From Nonomuraea maritima (GTDB lineage Bacteria > Actinomycetota > Actinomycetes > Streptosporangiales > Streptosporangiaceae): DNA of 64,000 nucleotides. The notes under the pieces are model-generated. The model did no database searches and had not been told where the DNA came from. It worked only from the letters and a program-made list of their open reading frames with translations. The DNA lies in assembly GCF_900100395.1 (NCBI RefSeq), contig NZ_FNFB01000003.1:62001-126000 (forward strand), written 5' to 3'. Shown piece after piece: positions 1 to 8,893 of this stretch (positions within the stretch are counted from its first letter, which is position 1; every line of letters begins with the position of its first letter). A program made the translations under genes and the position numbers.

Positions 1-900
1 GCCGAGCGCGTAGTAGGCCGTGCCGTGTTCCTGAGCCAGGTGCAGGCCCATCGAGGGGATCGTGTCGCCGCTGTAGCGGCCCTTCATGACGTGACCGTTG
101 TGCGCCCAGAGCACGATCTTGACGCCCGGCTCGGCCAGCAGCAGGCTCACGTTCTCGGCCATGTGGCGGTCGCGCGCCAGCATGCGTGTGCGCGCGGGGT
201 CGGCGTGCTGGAACGGCCTGCTCGCCAGGTCGGCGAACTGGCGCACGATGCGGGCGTCCTCCAGCGCCTCCGCCGGCCCGTGCGCTGCCACGTGCTCCTC
301 CAGCCGCCGGGCGTCGGCCGCCACCTGCCGGTCGAGCGGCTCGTGCTGCGGTCCCCAAGGTGACGACCGGAGCGCGTCGAGCCAGTCGGCGTCCACGCGG
401 GTGCCCAGCGCGCCGGCGTCCACGTGGGCGCGCAGCGCGCTCAAGGACGCCTCCGGGTGCTGCGGATCGACGCCCACGAACCGTACGGGCCGCGCGGCGG
501 TGCGGTTGTGCTCGCGCAGCCGCTCCAGCACGGTGAGCATCTCGGTGGTGTTCAGCGTCCAGAAGCCCAGCCCGGCCAGCACCTCGCGGGCGTCGCCCAC
601 CCCGGTCGTCACGTACGCGTCCACGGCGCGAGCCGCGGCCGCGCTCGCCTCGATCGCCAGCGTGGTGAAGCCGAGCTCCTTGACCAGGAACTCGGTCAGC
701 CGCCAGCGCAGCAGGAAGAACTCCGCGCTGCCGTGGGTGGCCTCGCCGAGGCCCACCAGCGAGACCCCGGCGAGCACGGCGCGCAGCGGATCGAGCTCCG
801 CCAGGCCGGAGCCCGGTTCGAGCCGGCCGAGCGGGATCGCCCGCCCGGCCAGCCAGGTGGTCACGTCGTCCGGCTTGGGCGTCTCTCGGCTGGCTGACAC
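1..900 (-). CDS. Erythromycin esterase family protein (C-terminus cut by window edge)
   Basis: The reverse-strand frame is open from a GTG at 900 to base 1 with no stop (300 codons), so the C-terminus lies outside the window. Family hallmarks are visible: GLGEATHGSAEFF near residue 45, a GVDPQ motif, and WAHNGHV near residue 275, the His/Glu-rich signature of the EreA/EreB-like superfamily (PF05139). Members are hydrolases of macrolide lactones or other esters; most genomic copies have unknown substrates. It is last in the minus-strand run C39 > S9 > M20 > this gene, about 30 bp after the M20 stop. An in-frame GTG at 906 is an alternative start. The family call is firm; macrolide resistance is not shown. 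Confidence 0.85.
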   Translation of the reverse strand, partial: MSASRETPKPDDVTTWLAGRAIPLGRLEPGSGLAELDPLRAVLAGVSLVGLGEATHGSAEFFLLRWRLTEFLVKELGFTTLAIEASAAAARAVDAYVTTGVGDAREVLAGLGFWTLNTTEMLTVLERLREHNRTAARPVRFVGVDPQHPEASLSALRAHVDAGALGTRVDADWLDALRSSPWGPQHEPLDRQVAADARRLEEHVAAHGPAEALEDARIVRQFADLASRPFQHADPARTRMLARDRHMAENVSLLLAEPGVKIVLWAHNGHVMKGRYSGDTIPSMGLHLAQEHGTAYYALG

Positions 901-931
901 CCGCACAGCGTCGACGGTCGCACCGCCGCGG

Positions 932-2200
932 TCAAGCCCCGCCGACGAGCCGGGTGAGGACGCGGGTGCCGAACTCCAGACCCTCCACCGGGACGCGTTC
1001 GTCCTTTCCGTGGAACATGCCGAAGTAGTCGAGATCGGGCCGCAGCATGAGCGGGGTGAACCCGTACGTCGTGATGCCGATGCGGTTGAACGACTTCGCG
1101 TCCGTCCCGCCGGCCAGCACGTACGGAACCGGCCGCGCCCCAGGGTCCTCGGCCGCCAGCGTGCCCGCCAGCTCGTCGAAGAACGCCGAAGGGTACGGCG
1201 CGGCGGGCGCCTCCTCCAGGTTGACGAACTCCCGCGTGACCTTCGGCCCGAGCAGCCGGTCGACCGTCTCCAGGAACTCCTCCTGCAGCCCCGGCATGTA
1301 CCGCCCGTCGACGTGCGCCTCGGCCGTGGAGGGAACGACGTTCACCTTGTAGCCGGCGTCCAGCATCGTCGGGTTGGCCGAGTTGCGGATCTGGCTCCTG
1401 AACAGGCCGCCGAGCGCGCCGAGCCGCTCGGCCTCCTCGTCCAGCCGGTCGAGGTCGACGGGCCGGCCGGTGATCCGCGACAGGCTCTCCAGGAGCGCCG
1501 CCACCGAGGGCGTCAGGCGGACCGGCCACTCGTACGAGGCCAGCCGCGACAGCGCGTGCGCCAGCGTCGCCACGGGGTTGTCCACGGCAGGACGCGACCC
1601 GTGGCCCGCCACGCCGCGCGCGGTCAGCTTCATCCAGGCGGTGCCCCGCTCGCCGACCCCGATCGGGTAGACGCGGTGCTCGCCCGAGGTGACGCTGAAG
1701 CCGCCCGACTCGCTGATCGCCTCCGTGACGCCGTCGAACAGCCCCCGGTGCTCGGTCACCGCGTAGCGGGAGCCGTAGTCGCCGGTGGCCTCCTCGTCGG
1801 CCAGGAAGGCCAGCACGAGGTCGCGCCTGGGCCGCTCGCCGCGCGCCGCCATGCCGAGCACGGCGGCGAGGGTCATCGCGCAGGCGCCCTTCATGTCGAC
1901 CGCGCCGCGCCCGTGCACGCAGCCGTCGGCGATCTCCCCGGAGAACGGGTGCGTGCGCCACTCGGCGGGGTCGGCGGGCACCACGTCGAGATGGCCGTGG
2001 ACGAGCAGCGCGTCGGGGGACTCGCCGGCGATCCTGGCCACCACGGTGGTCCGCTTCGGCGCCGACTCGAACACCACCGGCTCGATGCCCGCGTCGGCCA
2101 GCAGCGTGGCGACGTACTCGGCGGCCGGGCGCTCGCCGGAGCCCGGGTTGGTGGTGTCGAACCTGATCAGATCCGAGCAGATCTCGGCGACGCTCTTCAC
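932..2200 (-). CDS. M20 family metallopeptidase
   Basis: 422 residues, usual length for M20/ArgE/DapE/CPG2-type dizinc amidohydrolases. Visible metal ligands: HGHLD (His70, Asp72), GAVDMKG (Asp102), ADEEATG (Glu136 acid/base, Glu137), and a distal His in FHGKDE. The lid/dimerisation domain with AGHGSRP lies between the halves. The GTG start at 2200 overlaps the TGA of the upstream S9 peptidase (GTGA), so translation is probably coupled. It probably cleaves a small peptide or acyl-amino acid released by its neighbours. Substrate is not determinable from sequence. Confidence 0.92.
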   Translation of the reverse strand: MKSVAEICSDLIRFDTTNPGSGERPAAEYVATLLADAGIEPVVFESAPKRTTVVARIAGESPDALLVHGHLDVVPADPAEWRTHPFSGEIADGCVHGRGAVDMKGACAMTLAAVLGMAARGERPRRDLVLAFLADEEATGDYGSRYAVTEHRGLFDGVTEAISESGGFSVTSGEHRVYPIGVGERGTAWMKLTARGVAGHGSRPAVDNPVATLAHALSRLASYEWPVRLTPSVAALLESLSRITGRPVDLDRLDEEAERLGALGGLFRSQIRNSANPTMLDAGYKVNVVPSTAEAHVDGRYMPGLQEEFLETVDRLLGPKVTREFVNLEEAPAAPYPSAFFDELAGTLAAEDPGARPVPYVLAGGTDAKSFNRIGITTYGFTPLMLRPDLDYFGMFHGKDERVPVEGLEFGTRVLTRLVGGA

Positions 2201-4056
2201 GCCCGTCCCTTCAGGGTCAGCGGCGGCACCTCGGGGGTCTCCATGTCGAAGATCAGCCCGTAGAAGGCCAGCTCGGCCTCCAGGGTCGCCACGATGGTCT
2301 CTTCCCTGCGCCAGCCGTGCTGCTCGCCGGGGTACGTGAGCAGCTCCCACTGCCTGCCGTGCTTGTCCAGCTCGTCGACGAACCGCCTGGCCTGGCCGAC
2401 GTCCACGATCGCGTCCTCCAGCCCGTGCAGCATCAGGCACGGCCCGGACGCCCGGGAGGCGTTCAGCAGCGGGGAGCGCTCGGTGTAGCGCTGCCGGGTC
2501 TCGGGCAGCGGGCCCACCAGGCCGTCGAGGTAGCGCGACTCGAAGTCGTGCGTCTCGGCCGCCCAGCTCTCGGGGTCGGTGATCGCGTAGTGCGCGACGC
2601 CGCCCGCGAACACGTCGCTGTGCACGAGCGCGGCGACCGTCGTCCAGCCGCCCGCGCTGCCGCCCCTGATGGCGAGCTTCGCGGCGTCGGCCCGGCCCAG
2701 CTCGACGAGGCCGCGCGCCACCTTGGCGCAGTCGTGCACGTCCACGACGCCCCACTCGTGACGAAGCCGCTCGCGGTAGGCGCGCCCGTAGCCGGTGGAG
2801 CCGCCGTAGTTGACCACGGCCGCACCGATGCCCCTGCTGGTGAAGTACGCGATCTCCAGGTCGAGCACGACCGGCAGGTTGCCCGTGGGCCCGCCGTGCA
2901 CGAAGATCACGTACGGCGCGGGGCCCTGGACGCCCGCCGGCGCGTAGAGGTGCGCGTGCACCCCGTCGATCGCCACCGCCTCCGGCGTGGGCAGCAGCGA
3001 CCGGTCAGGCAGCGGCTTGGGCGGCGACACCACCTCGTGCGCGCCGTCGGCGAGGCCGACGAGCGTGACCTCCAGCGGCGTGTACGGCGTCGCCCTGACG
3101 GCGGCGATCGTGCCGTCCGCCACGGAGACGGTCGAGGCCCAGTAGGTGGCGTCGCCGCCGAGCTCGCGCAGCTCGCCCGTCTCCGGTTCCAGGACGCCGA
3201 GGCGGCGGTGGTCGGGGGTGCCGTACACGACGGCCAGCCTGCCGTCGGGGGCGACGGCGATCGTCGTCAGGCCCGGCTTCCAGGCGGCGTGGCCGAACTC
3301 CTGCTCGACCGGGGTGAGGTTGCGGCCGGGGGAGCCGTCCAGCGGGACGAGGTGCACGTTCCACCAGCCGGTGGGGTCGGTGACCGCGTACAGGCTCGTC
3401 TCGTCGCGCCACTCGGCCTGCGAGACCGACTCCTGCGGCCCGCCCGCGACCACCTCGTACGGTCCCGCCGTCCCCTCCGCGGACAGCGGGGCGACGCACA
3501 GTTCGGTGCCGTCCCAGGGCATGTTGGGGTGGTCATAGCCGATCCAGGCGACTTTCCGGCCGTCGGGGGAAATGCGGGGATTCATCAGGAAATGCTGGGC
3601 TTTGGTGATGACCCTGGCCCGGCCGCCGCCGAGCGGCACCGCCACCAGGTCGCGCACGTCGTCGATCTCCCTGACCGCCCACACCTCGTCACGGCCGGGC
3701 GGCAGGTACAGGTCGCCGTACCGCGCCGGGCCCTCCTCGGTGAGCGGTCGCGGCGTGCCACCGTGCTCCAGGCGGTACAGGCGCTGGTCGGCCCAGTTCG
3801 TGAACACCAGGCCGCCGCCGGGCAGCGGACGCCAGGAGCGCCCGCCGTACTCGATCAGGCGGTTGCGCGCGTTCCAGCCGTCGGGGAGCGCGTCCACCAG
3901 GGAGCCGTCCGGCAGGCGGCGCACCACGCAACGCCGGCCGCCCTCGTGGGGACGCGGCTCGTCCCACCAGACCTCGACACCGGAAGGCGTGCCGACCGCC
4001 TCCACCCACTGAGGGCCCCCGTCGGTACGGGCCACGTCGATCGGTCGAATACTCAT
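2197..4056 (-). CDS. S9 family (prolyl oligopeptidase-like) serine peptidase
   Basis: 619 residues: an N-terminal WD40/TolB-like beta-propeller (about 1-350) and a C-terminal alpha/beta-hydrolase domain. The catalytic triad is readable as Ser467 in GGSAGG, Asp548 in LEDAIVDVG and His580 in GEQHGW. No signal peptide is seen, so it is probably a cytoplasmic aminoacyl- or dipeptidyl-peptidase. The ATG at 4056 is preceded by GGTGAG at good spacing; an in-frame ATG at 4074 lies inside the upstream gene and is less likely. It begins 4 bp after the C39-like gene and overlaps the M20 gene by 4 bp, suggesting one mRNA for stepwise peptide breakdown. Confidence 0.92.
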   Translation of the reverse strand: MSIRPIDVARTDGGPQWVEAVGTPSGVEVWWDEPRPHEGGRRCVVRRLPDGSLVDALPDGWNARNRLIEYGGRSWRPLPGGGLVFTNWADQRLYRLEHGGTPRPLTEEGPARYGDLYLPPGRDEVWAVREIDDVRDLVAVPLGGGRARVITKAQHFLMNPRISPDGRKVAWIGYDHPNMPWDGTELCVAPLSAEGTAGPYEVVAGGPQESVSQAEWRDETSLYAVTDPTGWWNVHLVPLDGSPGRNLTPVEQEFGHAAWKPGLTTIAVAPDGRLAVVYGTPDHRRLGVLEPETGELRELGGDATYWASTVSVADGTIAAVRATPYTPLEVTLVGLADGAHEVVSPPKPLPDRSLLPTPEAVAIDGVHAHLYAPAGVQGPAPYVIFVHGGPTGNLPVVLDLEIAYFTSRGIGAAVVNYGGSTGYGRAYRERLRHEWGVVDVHDCAKVARGLVELGRADAAKLAIRGGSAGGWTTVAALVHSDVFAGGVAHYAITDPESWAAETHDFESRYLDGLVGPLPETRQRYTERSPLLNASRASGPCLMLHGLEDAIVDVGQARRFVDELDKHGRQWELLTYPGEQHGWRREETIVATLEAELAFYGLIFDMETPEVPPLTLKGRA

Positions 4057-4060
4057 GAAC

Positions 4061-5131
4061 TCACCAATTGCCATCTGTGCAGAGAGGAAGCGGATATTCG
4101 GGAGGATGAATGATGGACGCGATGCCGCCGCTGCCCGAACTGCGCAGCCACACGCGCTCGAACGCCGCCCGCGGGTAGACCCGCCGGACCTCGGCGTCCG
4201 ACGGCGCGGCCGGATCGTTGACGACGACGTCGCCCTCGGCGGTGAAGCCGGTGACGACGAGGAGGTGACCGTTGGTCGAGTAACCGGCCCCCGGCAGCTC
4301 CGCGGCCTTGAACGACTGCGACGTGACCACCGGGATCCCCGCCCTGACGAAGCCCTCCAGCTCCGTTGCCGAGCGTAGCCGAGTGACGAAACCGGACAAT
4401 CCATAGCGTCCCGCGTAGGCCACGCAGAACGGCCAGTTGCCGGTGCCCTGGTAGCTCGCGTCGTACGTGCCCGCCGCCGCGTGGTCCACCGCCGGGGCCG
4501 GGTCGCCGTCGCCGACCCACGCCAGCTCGGCGGCGGACGGGCCCCTGCCCCAGAACGCCAGCACCATCGCCAGGGAGGCGGGACCGCACCAGTTGGCCCC
4601 GCCGCCGTCGAAACGCGGATGGTGCCCGGCGTGCGCGTACTGGGAGTGCCGCGGCACCGCCAGCTCGACCGCCGGTCCAGGAGCGACCGGCACCGGCTCG
4701 GGCGGGCGCGGCGGCAGCGCCGAGGCCATCACGCCGAGCCCGGTCACCCGCGCGCCCGCGCCGTGGCGGGTCACCCGCACCTCGTACGCGGTCACCGGCC
4801 GCCGCGCCACGTACGTGTCCACGGCGACGTCTCCGTCCGCGTCCCCCTGGCCGGGCACCGAGGTCCGCGGCTCGCCGTGCTCCGACCAGCGGCCCATCAC
4901 GTACCACTTGGTCAGGTCACCCGACGCGGACCTGGCACGCAGCGCGACCTCGATCCACGAACCGGGCGGCGTGCGTGCCGTCCAGGACGGCACGAGCTGG
5001 GTGGCCGCGAAGCCGACGAGCCGTTCCCCGCTGGTCCACACGTCATCCCCGTCGGGCTCCGGCGCGAATTCGCGGACGGCGAAGCGGGTGAGGGCGACGC
5101 GGGCCAGGTCGACGGTGAGCACCGGGCTCAT
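4061..5131 (-). CDS. C39 family peptidase-like protein
   Basis: 356 residues. The first ~150 residues look like a beta-sandwich domain (TKWYVMGRWSEHG, APGP linker); the C-terminal ~200 residues carry a papain-like C39 fold with NWCGPASLAMVL (Cys182), GHLLVVTGF (His289) and NDPAAP (Asp306). C39 domains usually cut leader peptides, but stand-alone actinobacterial copies with this layout have unknown substrates. No signal peptide is obvious. The ATG at 5131 has GGAAAG upstream; the longer ATG at 5158 lacks this. First gene of the four-gene peptidase operon, divergent from the SWIM gene over 83 bp. Confidence 0.85.
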   Translation of the reverse strand: MSPVLTVDLARVALTRFAVREFAPEPDGDDVWTSGERLVGFAATQLVPSWTARTPPGSWIEVALRARSASGDLTKWYVMGRWSEHGEPRTSVPGQGDADGDVAVDTYVARRPVTAYEVRVTRHGAGARVTGLGVMASALPPRPPEPVPVAPGPAVELAVPRHSQYAHAGHHPRFDGGGANWCGPASLAMVLAFWGRGPSAAELAWVGDGDPAPAVDHAAAGTYDASYQGTGNWPFCVAYAGRYGLSGFVTRLRSATELEGFVRAGIPVVTSQSFKAAELPGAGYSTNGHLLVVTGFTAEGDVVVNDPAAPSDAEVRRVYPRAAFERVWLRSSGSGGIASIIHPPEYPLPLCTDGNW

Positions 5132-5214
5132 TGTGCTTTCCGGCCCTCCGCCGCGCATCGGATGGTTTACGTACCGGGCGGAATTGTGTCGGTGGCGATC
5201 CCTATGGTTCGGGC

Positions 5215-6561
5215 ATGACCCAAGTCGTGCAGGCGTACTCGTACGCAGGCCCCTCCACCCTCACCGACGGACGGCTCGGCCTGTCCACCTCCGGCGGCAC
5301 CGCCCTGACCGGCCCGCAGGCGCACCCGAGGTTCTTCAGCGGCCTGCTCACGCACGCGGCCCCGGCCGCCGCCGGGCTGCTCGCCGTCGCCGACGTCGCG
5401 CTCGCGCGCTACCACAACCCGCGGCCCGGCTGGACCCGCGACCCGGTGGTCACGTGCGACGGCGAGCGGCTCAGGTTCGAGTCGTTCTCGGCGTGCGGCG
5501 GCGTCTACGCCCGCCTCGACGTGACCGGGCTCGACGGCGACGTCCTCGACCGCGGCACCACCAACGTCGACGTCAACGGGCCGCTGCGCGAGTCGCTGGC
5601 CAGGGTCGGCCGCGGCGACCCGCTCCACGTCGGCGTCGGGCCCGACGAGCTGGCCGTCACCACGCTCGACGGCGCGGTGGTGGAGAAGAAGGTGCCGCTG
5701 CCGACGCGCTGGCTGCGCGGGTTCGCCGAGGTGCAGGTGCTCGCCGCCCGGTGGGATCTCCGAGCCGAGCTCGGCGGGCCACAGGCCGTGCGCTTCCTGC
5801 GCTCCCTGCCGCGCGGCGCCCGCACCACCGTCTGGGCCGTCCCGGCGGGCCGCGACCTGCGACTCTCCACGACCCCGGCGCGCGGCGGGGTCCGCCTGCC
5901 GGGCGTGGGCCGCGTCGCCACGCTGCTGCCGCTGCTCAGGTTCGCCAAGGCCTTACGCGTGTACGGGCCCGCCGACTGCTCGGAGGCGGGCGGCGCGTGG
6001 GAGGTCGAGCTGCCCGGCATGCGCTACACCCTCGCCCTGTCGCCCGAGCCGTGGCGCGGCTTCTCCGGCGAGGGCGCCGTCCTCGACGACCTTGCCGCCA
6101 ACGAGGCCACCGACGAGGCCACCGACGAGGCCACGGGCGACGCCGACGTGGTCGGCATGCTGCTCGGCTTCGAGCCCACGGTCGAGCCGGGGCTGCTCGC
6201 CGACCGCGCCGGCCTGCCCGTCAGCCGCGTCCGCGCCGCGCTCACCCAGCTCGGCACCGCCGGCCGGGTCGGCTACGACCTGCACGACGCGGCCCACTTC
6301 CACCGGGAGCTGCCCTACGACAAGGAGAAGGTGGCCGAGCTCAACCCGCGCCTGACGTCGGCCAGGGCCCTCGCCGCGTCCGGCGCCGTACGGCTGCTCC
6401 CGGACGACACCGCCGAGGTGACGACCGGCGGCGGCGTACGGCGGGTGCGCGTCACCGAGGGCACGTGCAGCTGCCCGTGGTGGTTCGACCACCGGGGTTC
6501 GCGCGGCCCGTGCAAGCACGTCCTCGCGGCCCGCATCTCCACGAGGGCGCCCGCCTCGTGA
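5215..6561 (+). CDS. SWIM zinc finger family protein
   Basis: 448 residues. The C-terminus carries the SWIM zinc-binding motif CxCx(n)CxH, visible as TCSCPWWFDH...GPCKHVLAAR (about residues 415-445). The rest is an actinobacterial conserved region of unknown function; the middle has an acidic repeat (EATDEATDEATGDAD, about 300-315). SWIM domains bind DNA or proteins, and this long form often lies near AAA+ ATPases and VWA proteins. Here an AAA+ gene lies tail-to-tail just downstream. Start chosen at ATG 5215; an in-frame upstream extension to 5131 runs into the promoter of the divergent gene. Confidence 0.85.
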   Translation: MTQVVQAYSYAGPSTLTDGRLGLSTSGGTALTGPQAHPRFFSGLLTHAAPAAAGLLAVADVALARYHNPRPGWTRDPVVTCDGERLRFESFSACGGVYARLDVTGLDGDVLDRGTTNVDVNGPLRESLARVGRGDPLHVGVGPDELAVTTLDGAVVEKKVPLPTRWLRGFAEVQVLAARWDLRAELGGPQAVRFLRSLPRGARTTVWAVPAGRDLRLSTTPARGGVRLPGVGRVATLLPLLRFAKALRVYGPADCSEAGGAWEVELPGMRYTLALSPEPWRGFSGEGAVLDDLAANEATDEATDEATGDADVVGMLLGFEPTVEPGLLADRAGLPVSRVRAALTQLGTAGRVGYDLHDAAHFHRELPYDKEKVAELNPRLTSARALAASGAVRLLPDDTAEVTTGGGVRRVRVTEGTCSCPWWFDHRGSRGPCKHVLAARISTRAPAS

Positions 6562-6645
6562 GCGGCCGGCATCCTCACGCGGGCGCCCGCCTGGTGAGCG
6601 GCCCGCATCCTCACGCGGGGGCCCGCCTCGTGAGCGGCCGGTGTC
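6545..6645. repeat. 36-bp tandem repeat (about 2.8 copies) with hairpin potential
   Basis: Units begin at 6545, 6581 and 6617, the last incomplete. Each full unit contains GTGAG and CTCAC about 11 bases apart, flanked by CCCGC and CGGG, so each can fold into a stem with a small bulge. The array starts inside the last codons of the SWIM gene and ends at the stop of the convergent AAA+ gene, the place expected for a bidirectional terminator. Copies differ at a few positions. Confidence 0.8.
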
Positions 6646-7774
6646 AGAGGTAGAGGCCGGTCGAGTCGGCGGGCGGGGGCGGGGTGAGCTCGCCGCCGGA
6701 GCGCAGGGCGTACAACTGGGCGAGGGTCGCGCCCGAGGGCCCGACGCCGTCCGCGGCGCCCAGCCACGAGACCGCCTCCTCCCTGCTCAGCGGTCCCACC
6801 TCCAGCTGCGCCAGGCAGCGGCCCGGCCGCACGACGGCGGGATGCAGCCGCGTCAGGTCCTCGTTGGTCGTGATCGCCACGAGCACGTCGCGTCCCTGCC
6901 CGAGCAGGCCGTCGGTGAGGTTGAGCAGGCGCGACAGCCCCTGGCCCGCCTGCGCCTTCGCCCCCGCGCTGATCAGCTCGTCGCAGTCCTCCAGCACGAG
7001 CAGCCGCCAGCGCTGCGCCTCCTCGTCGGTGTCGTAGCCCACCGCCACCTCCATGAGGTAGCCCGGCTCGTTGAACAGCCGCTCGGGGTCGAGCACGCAG
7101 TCGACCTGACACCACTCGTGCCACTGCTTGGCCAGCGTGCGCAGCAGCGTGGTCTTGCCGGTGCCCGGCTGACCGTGCAGGAGGATCAGGCGGCCGTTGA
7201 CGTCGGCCGGCGTGATCGCCATCAGCCGGTCGAGGCCGGGACGCACCTTCGCCGAGTAGTTCTTGCTGATGTCGTCCCAGGGCTGTGCGGTGATCGGCTT
7301 CTCCGAGCGGGTGCCGCCGTGCATGCCGCGCCACCAGAACCCCATGTCCACATGGTCGACGTCGGGCGCGGCCTCCTCGGCGCCGTCGATGCTCTCCGCG
7401 AGCACCGACCGGGCCAGGTCGTCGCTGACCGCCGTGACGCTGACGGTGGCGGTGCGGTTGCGGTGCCGGACGACCCGCAGGGTCCAGCCGTCACCGGCGA
7501 TGAGCCGCGACTCCGAGCCGTCCTCGATCCGCGCGGCGCGCAGCACGCGCCCCTCGGCCGGGCTGAGCCGGGCGTCAGGACGTACGCGCTCCAGGTTGGC
7601 CAGGCGCGACCACGGCTGCGACCCGGTGGCGAACGGCGACAACGCCATGGCGTCGATGACGTCGACCGCCGAATCGGTGTCGTCCAGCCAGATGTTCATC
7701 GGGACCGCTGAGGAGTCGGAGCTCGAGAACGGCGCCTCCCTCATCACAGACATGAAGCTCATGATCTCCCTCAC
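6644..7774 (-). CDS. AAA+ family ATPase with N-terminal DUF5925-like domain
   Basis: 376 residues. An N-terminal domain of about 165 residues (resembling DUF5925, recalled from memory) precedes an AAA+ module: Walker A GQPGTGKTT (201-209), Walker B-like LLVLEDCDELI near 255, sensor ITTNED, and an arginine in RPGRC. The fold is the ClpX/FtsH-like class used for remodelling; no protease domain follows. It ends next to the convergent SWIM gene. Several in-frame Met codons (7774, 7762, 7753) are possible starts; AGGGAG just before 7762 makes the true start uncertain. Biological role unknown. Confidence 0.82.
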   Translation of the reverse strand: MREIMSFMSVMREAPFSSSDSSAVPMNIWLDDTDSAVDVIDAMALSPFATGSQPWSRLANLERVRPDARLSPAEGRVLRAARIEDGSESRLIAGDGWTLRVVRHRNRTATVSVTAVSDDLARSVLAESIDGAEEAAPDVDHVDMGFWWRGMHGGTRSEKPITAQPWDDISKNYSAKVRPGLDRLMAITPADVNGRLILLHGQPGTGKTTLLRTLAKQWHEWCQVDCVLDPERLFNEPGYLMEVAVGYDTDEEAQRWRLLVLEDCDELISAGAKAQAGQGLSRLLNLTDGLLGQGRDVLVAITTNEDLTRLHPAVVRPGRCLAQLEVGPLSREEAVSWLGAADGVGPSGATLAQLYALRSGGELTPPPPADSTGLYL

Positions 7775-7874
7775 ATGCGACGATGTCGAAGGGTTTGATG
7801 GAAAAAGTCGGCCATTTCAACACGTGCCCTCCGGGGTCCGGACGGTGTGCGGCGGGCGGGCGTACCGTTCAACT

Positions 7875-8813
<939 letters not shown>

Positions 8814-8893
8814 GCGAAATCTTTGATCGCCGGGACTTTCCGTGGTGTTCGCGTTACGCTCCGTACAACCAACCGTGACCGTCGGAGAGCATC

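Noticed and set aside
98-2263. Long plus-strand open frame
   Set aside because: It runs antisense to the M20 and esterase genes; its composition (Arg/Ala/Gly-rich) is that of a GC-rich shadow frame.
6545-6645. CRISPR-like short repeats
   Set aside because: Units are directly adjacent with no spacers and only about three copies.
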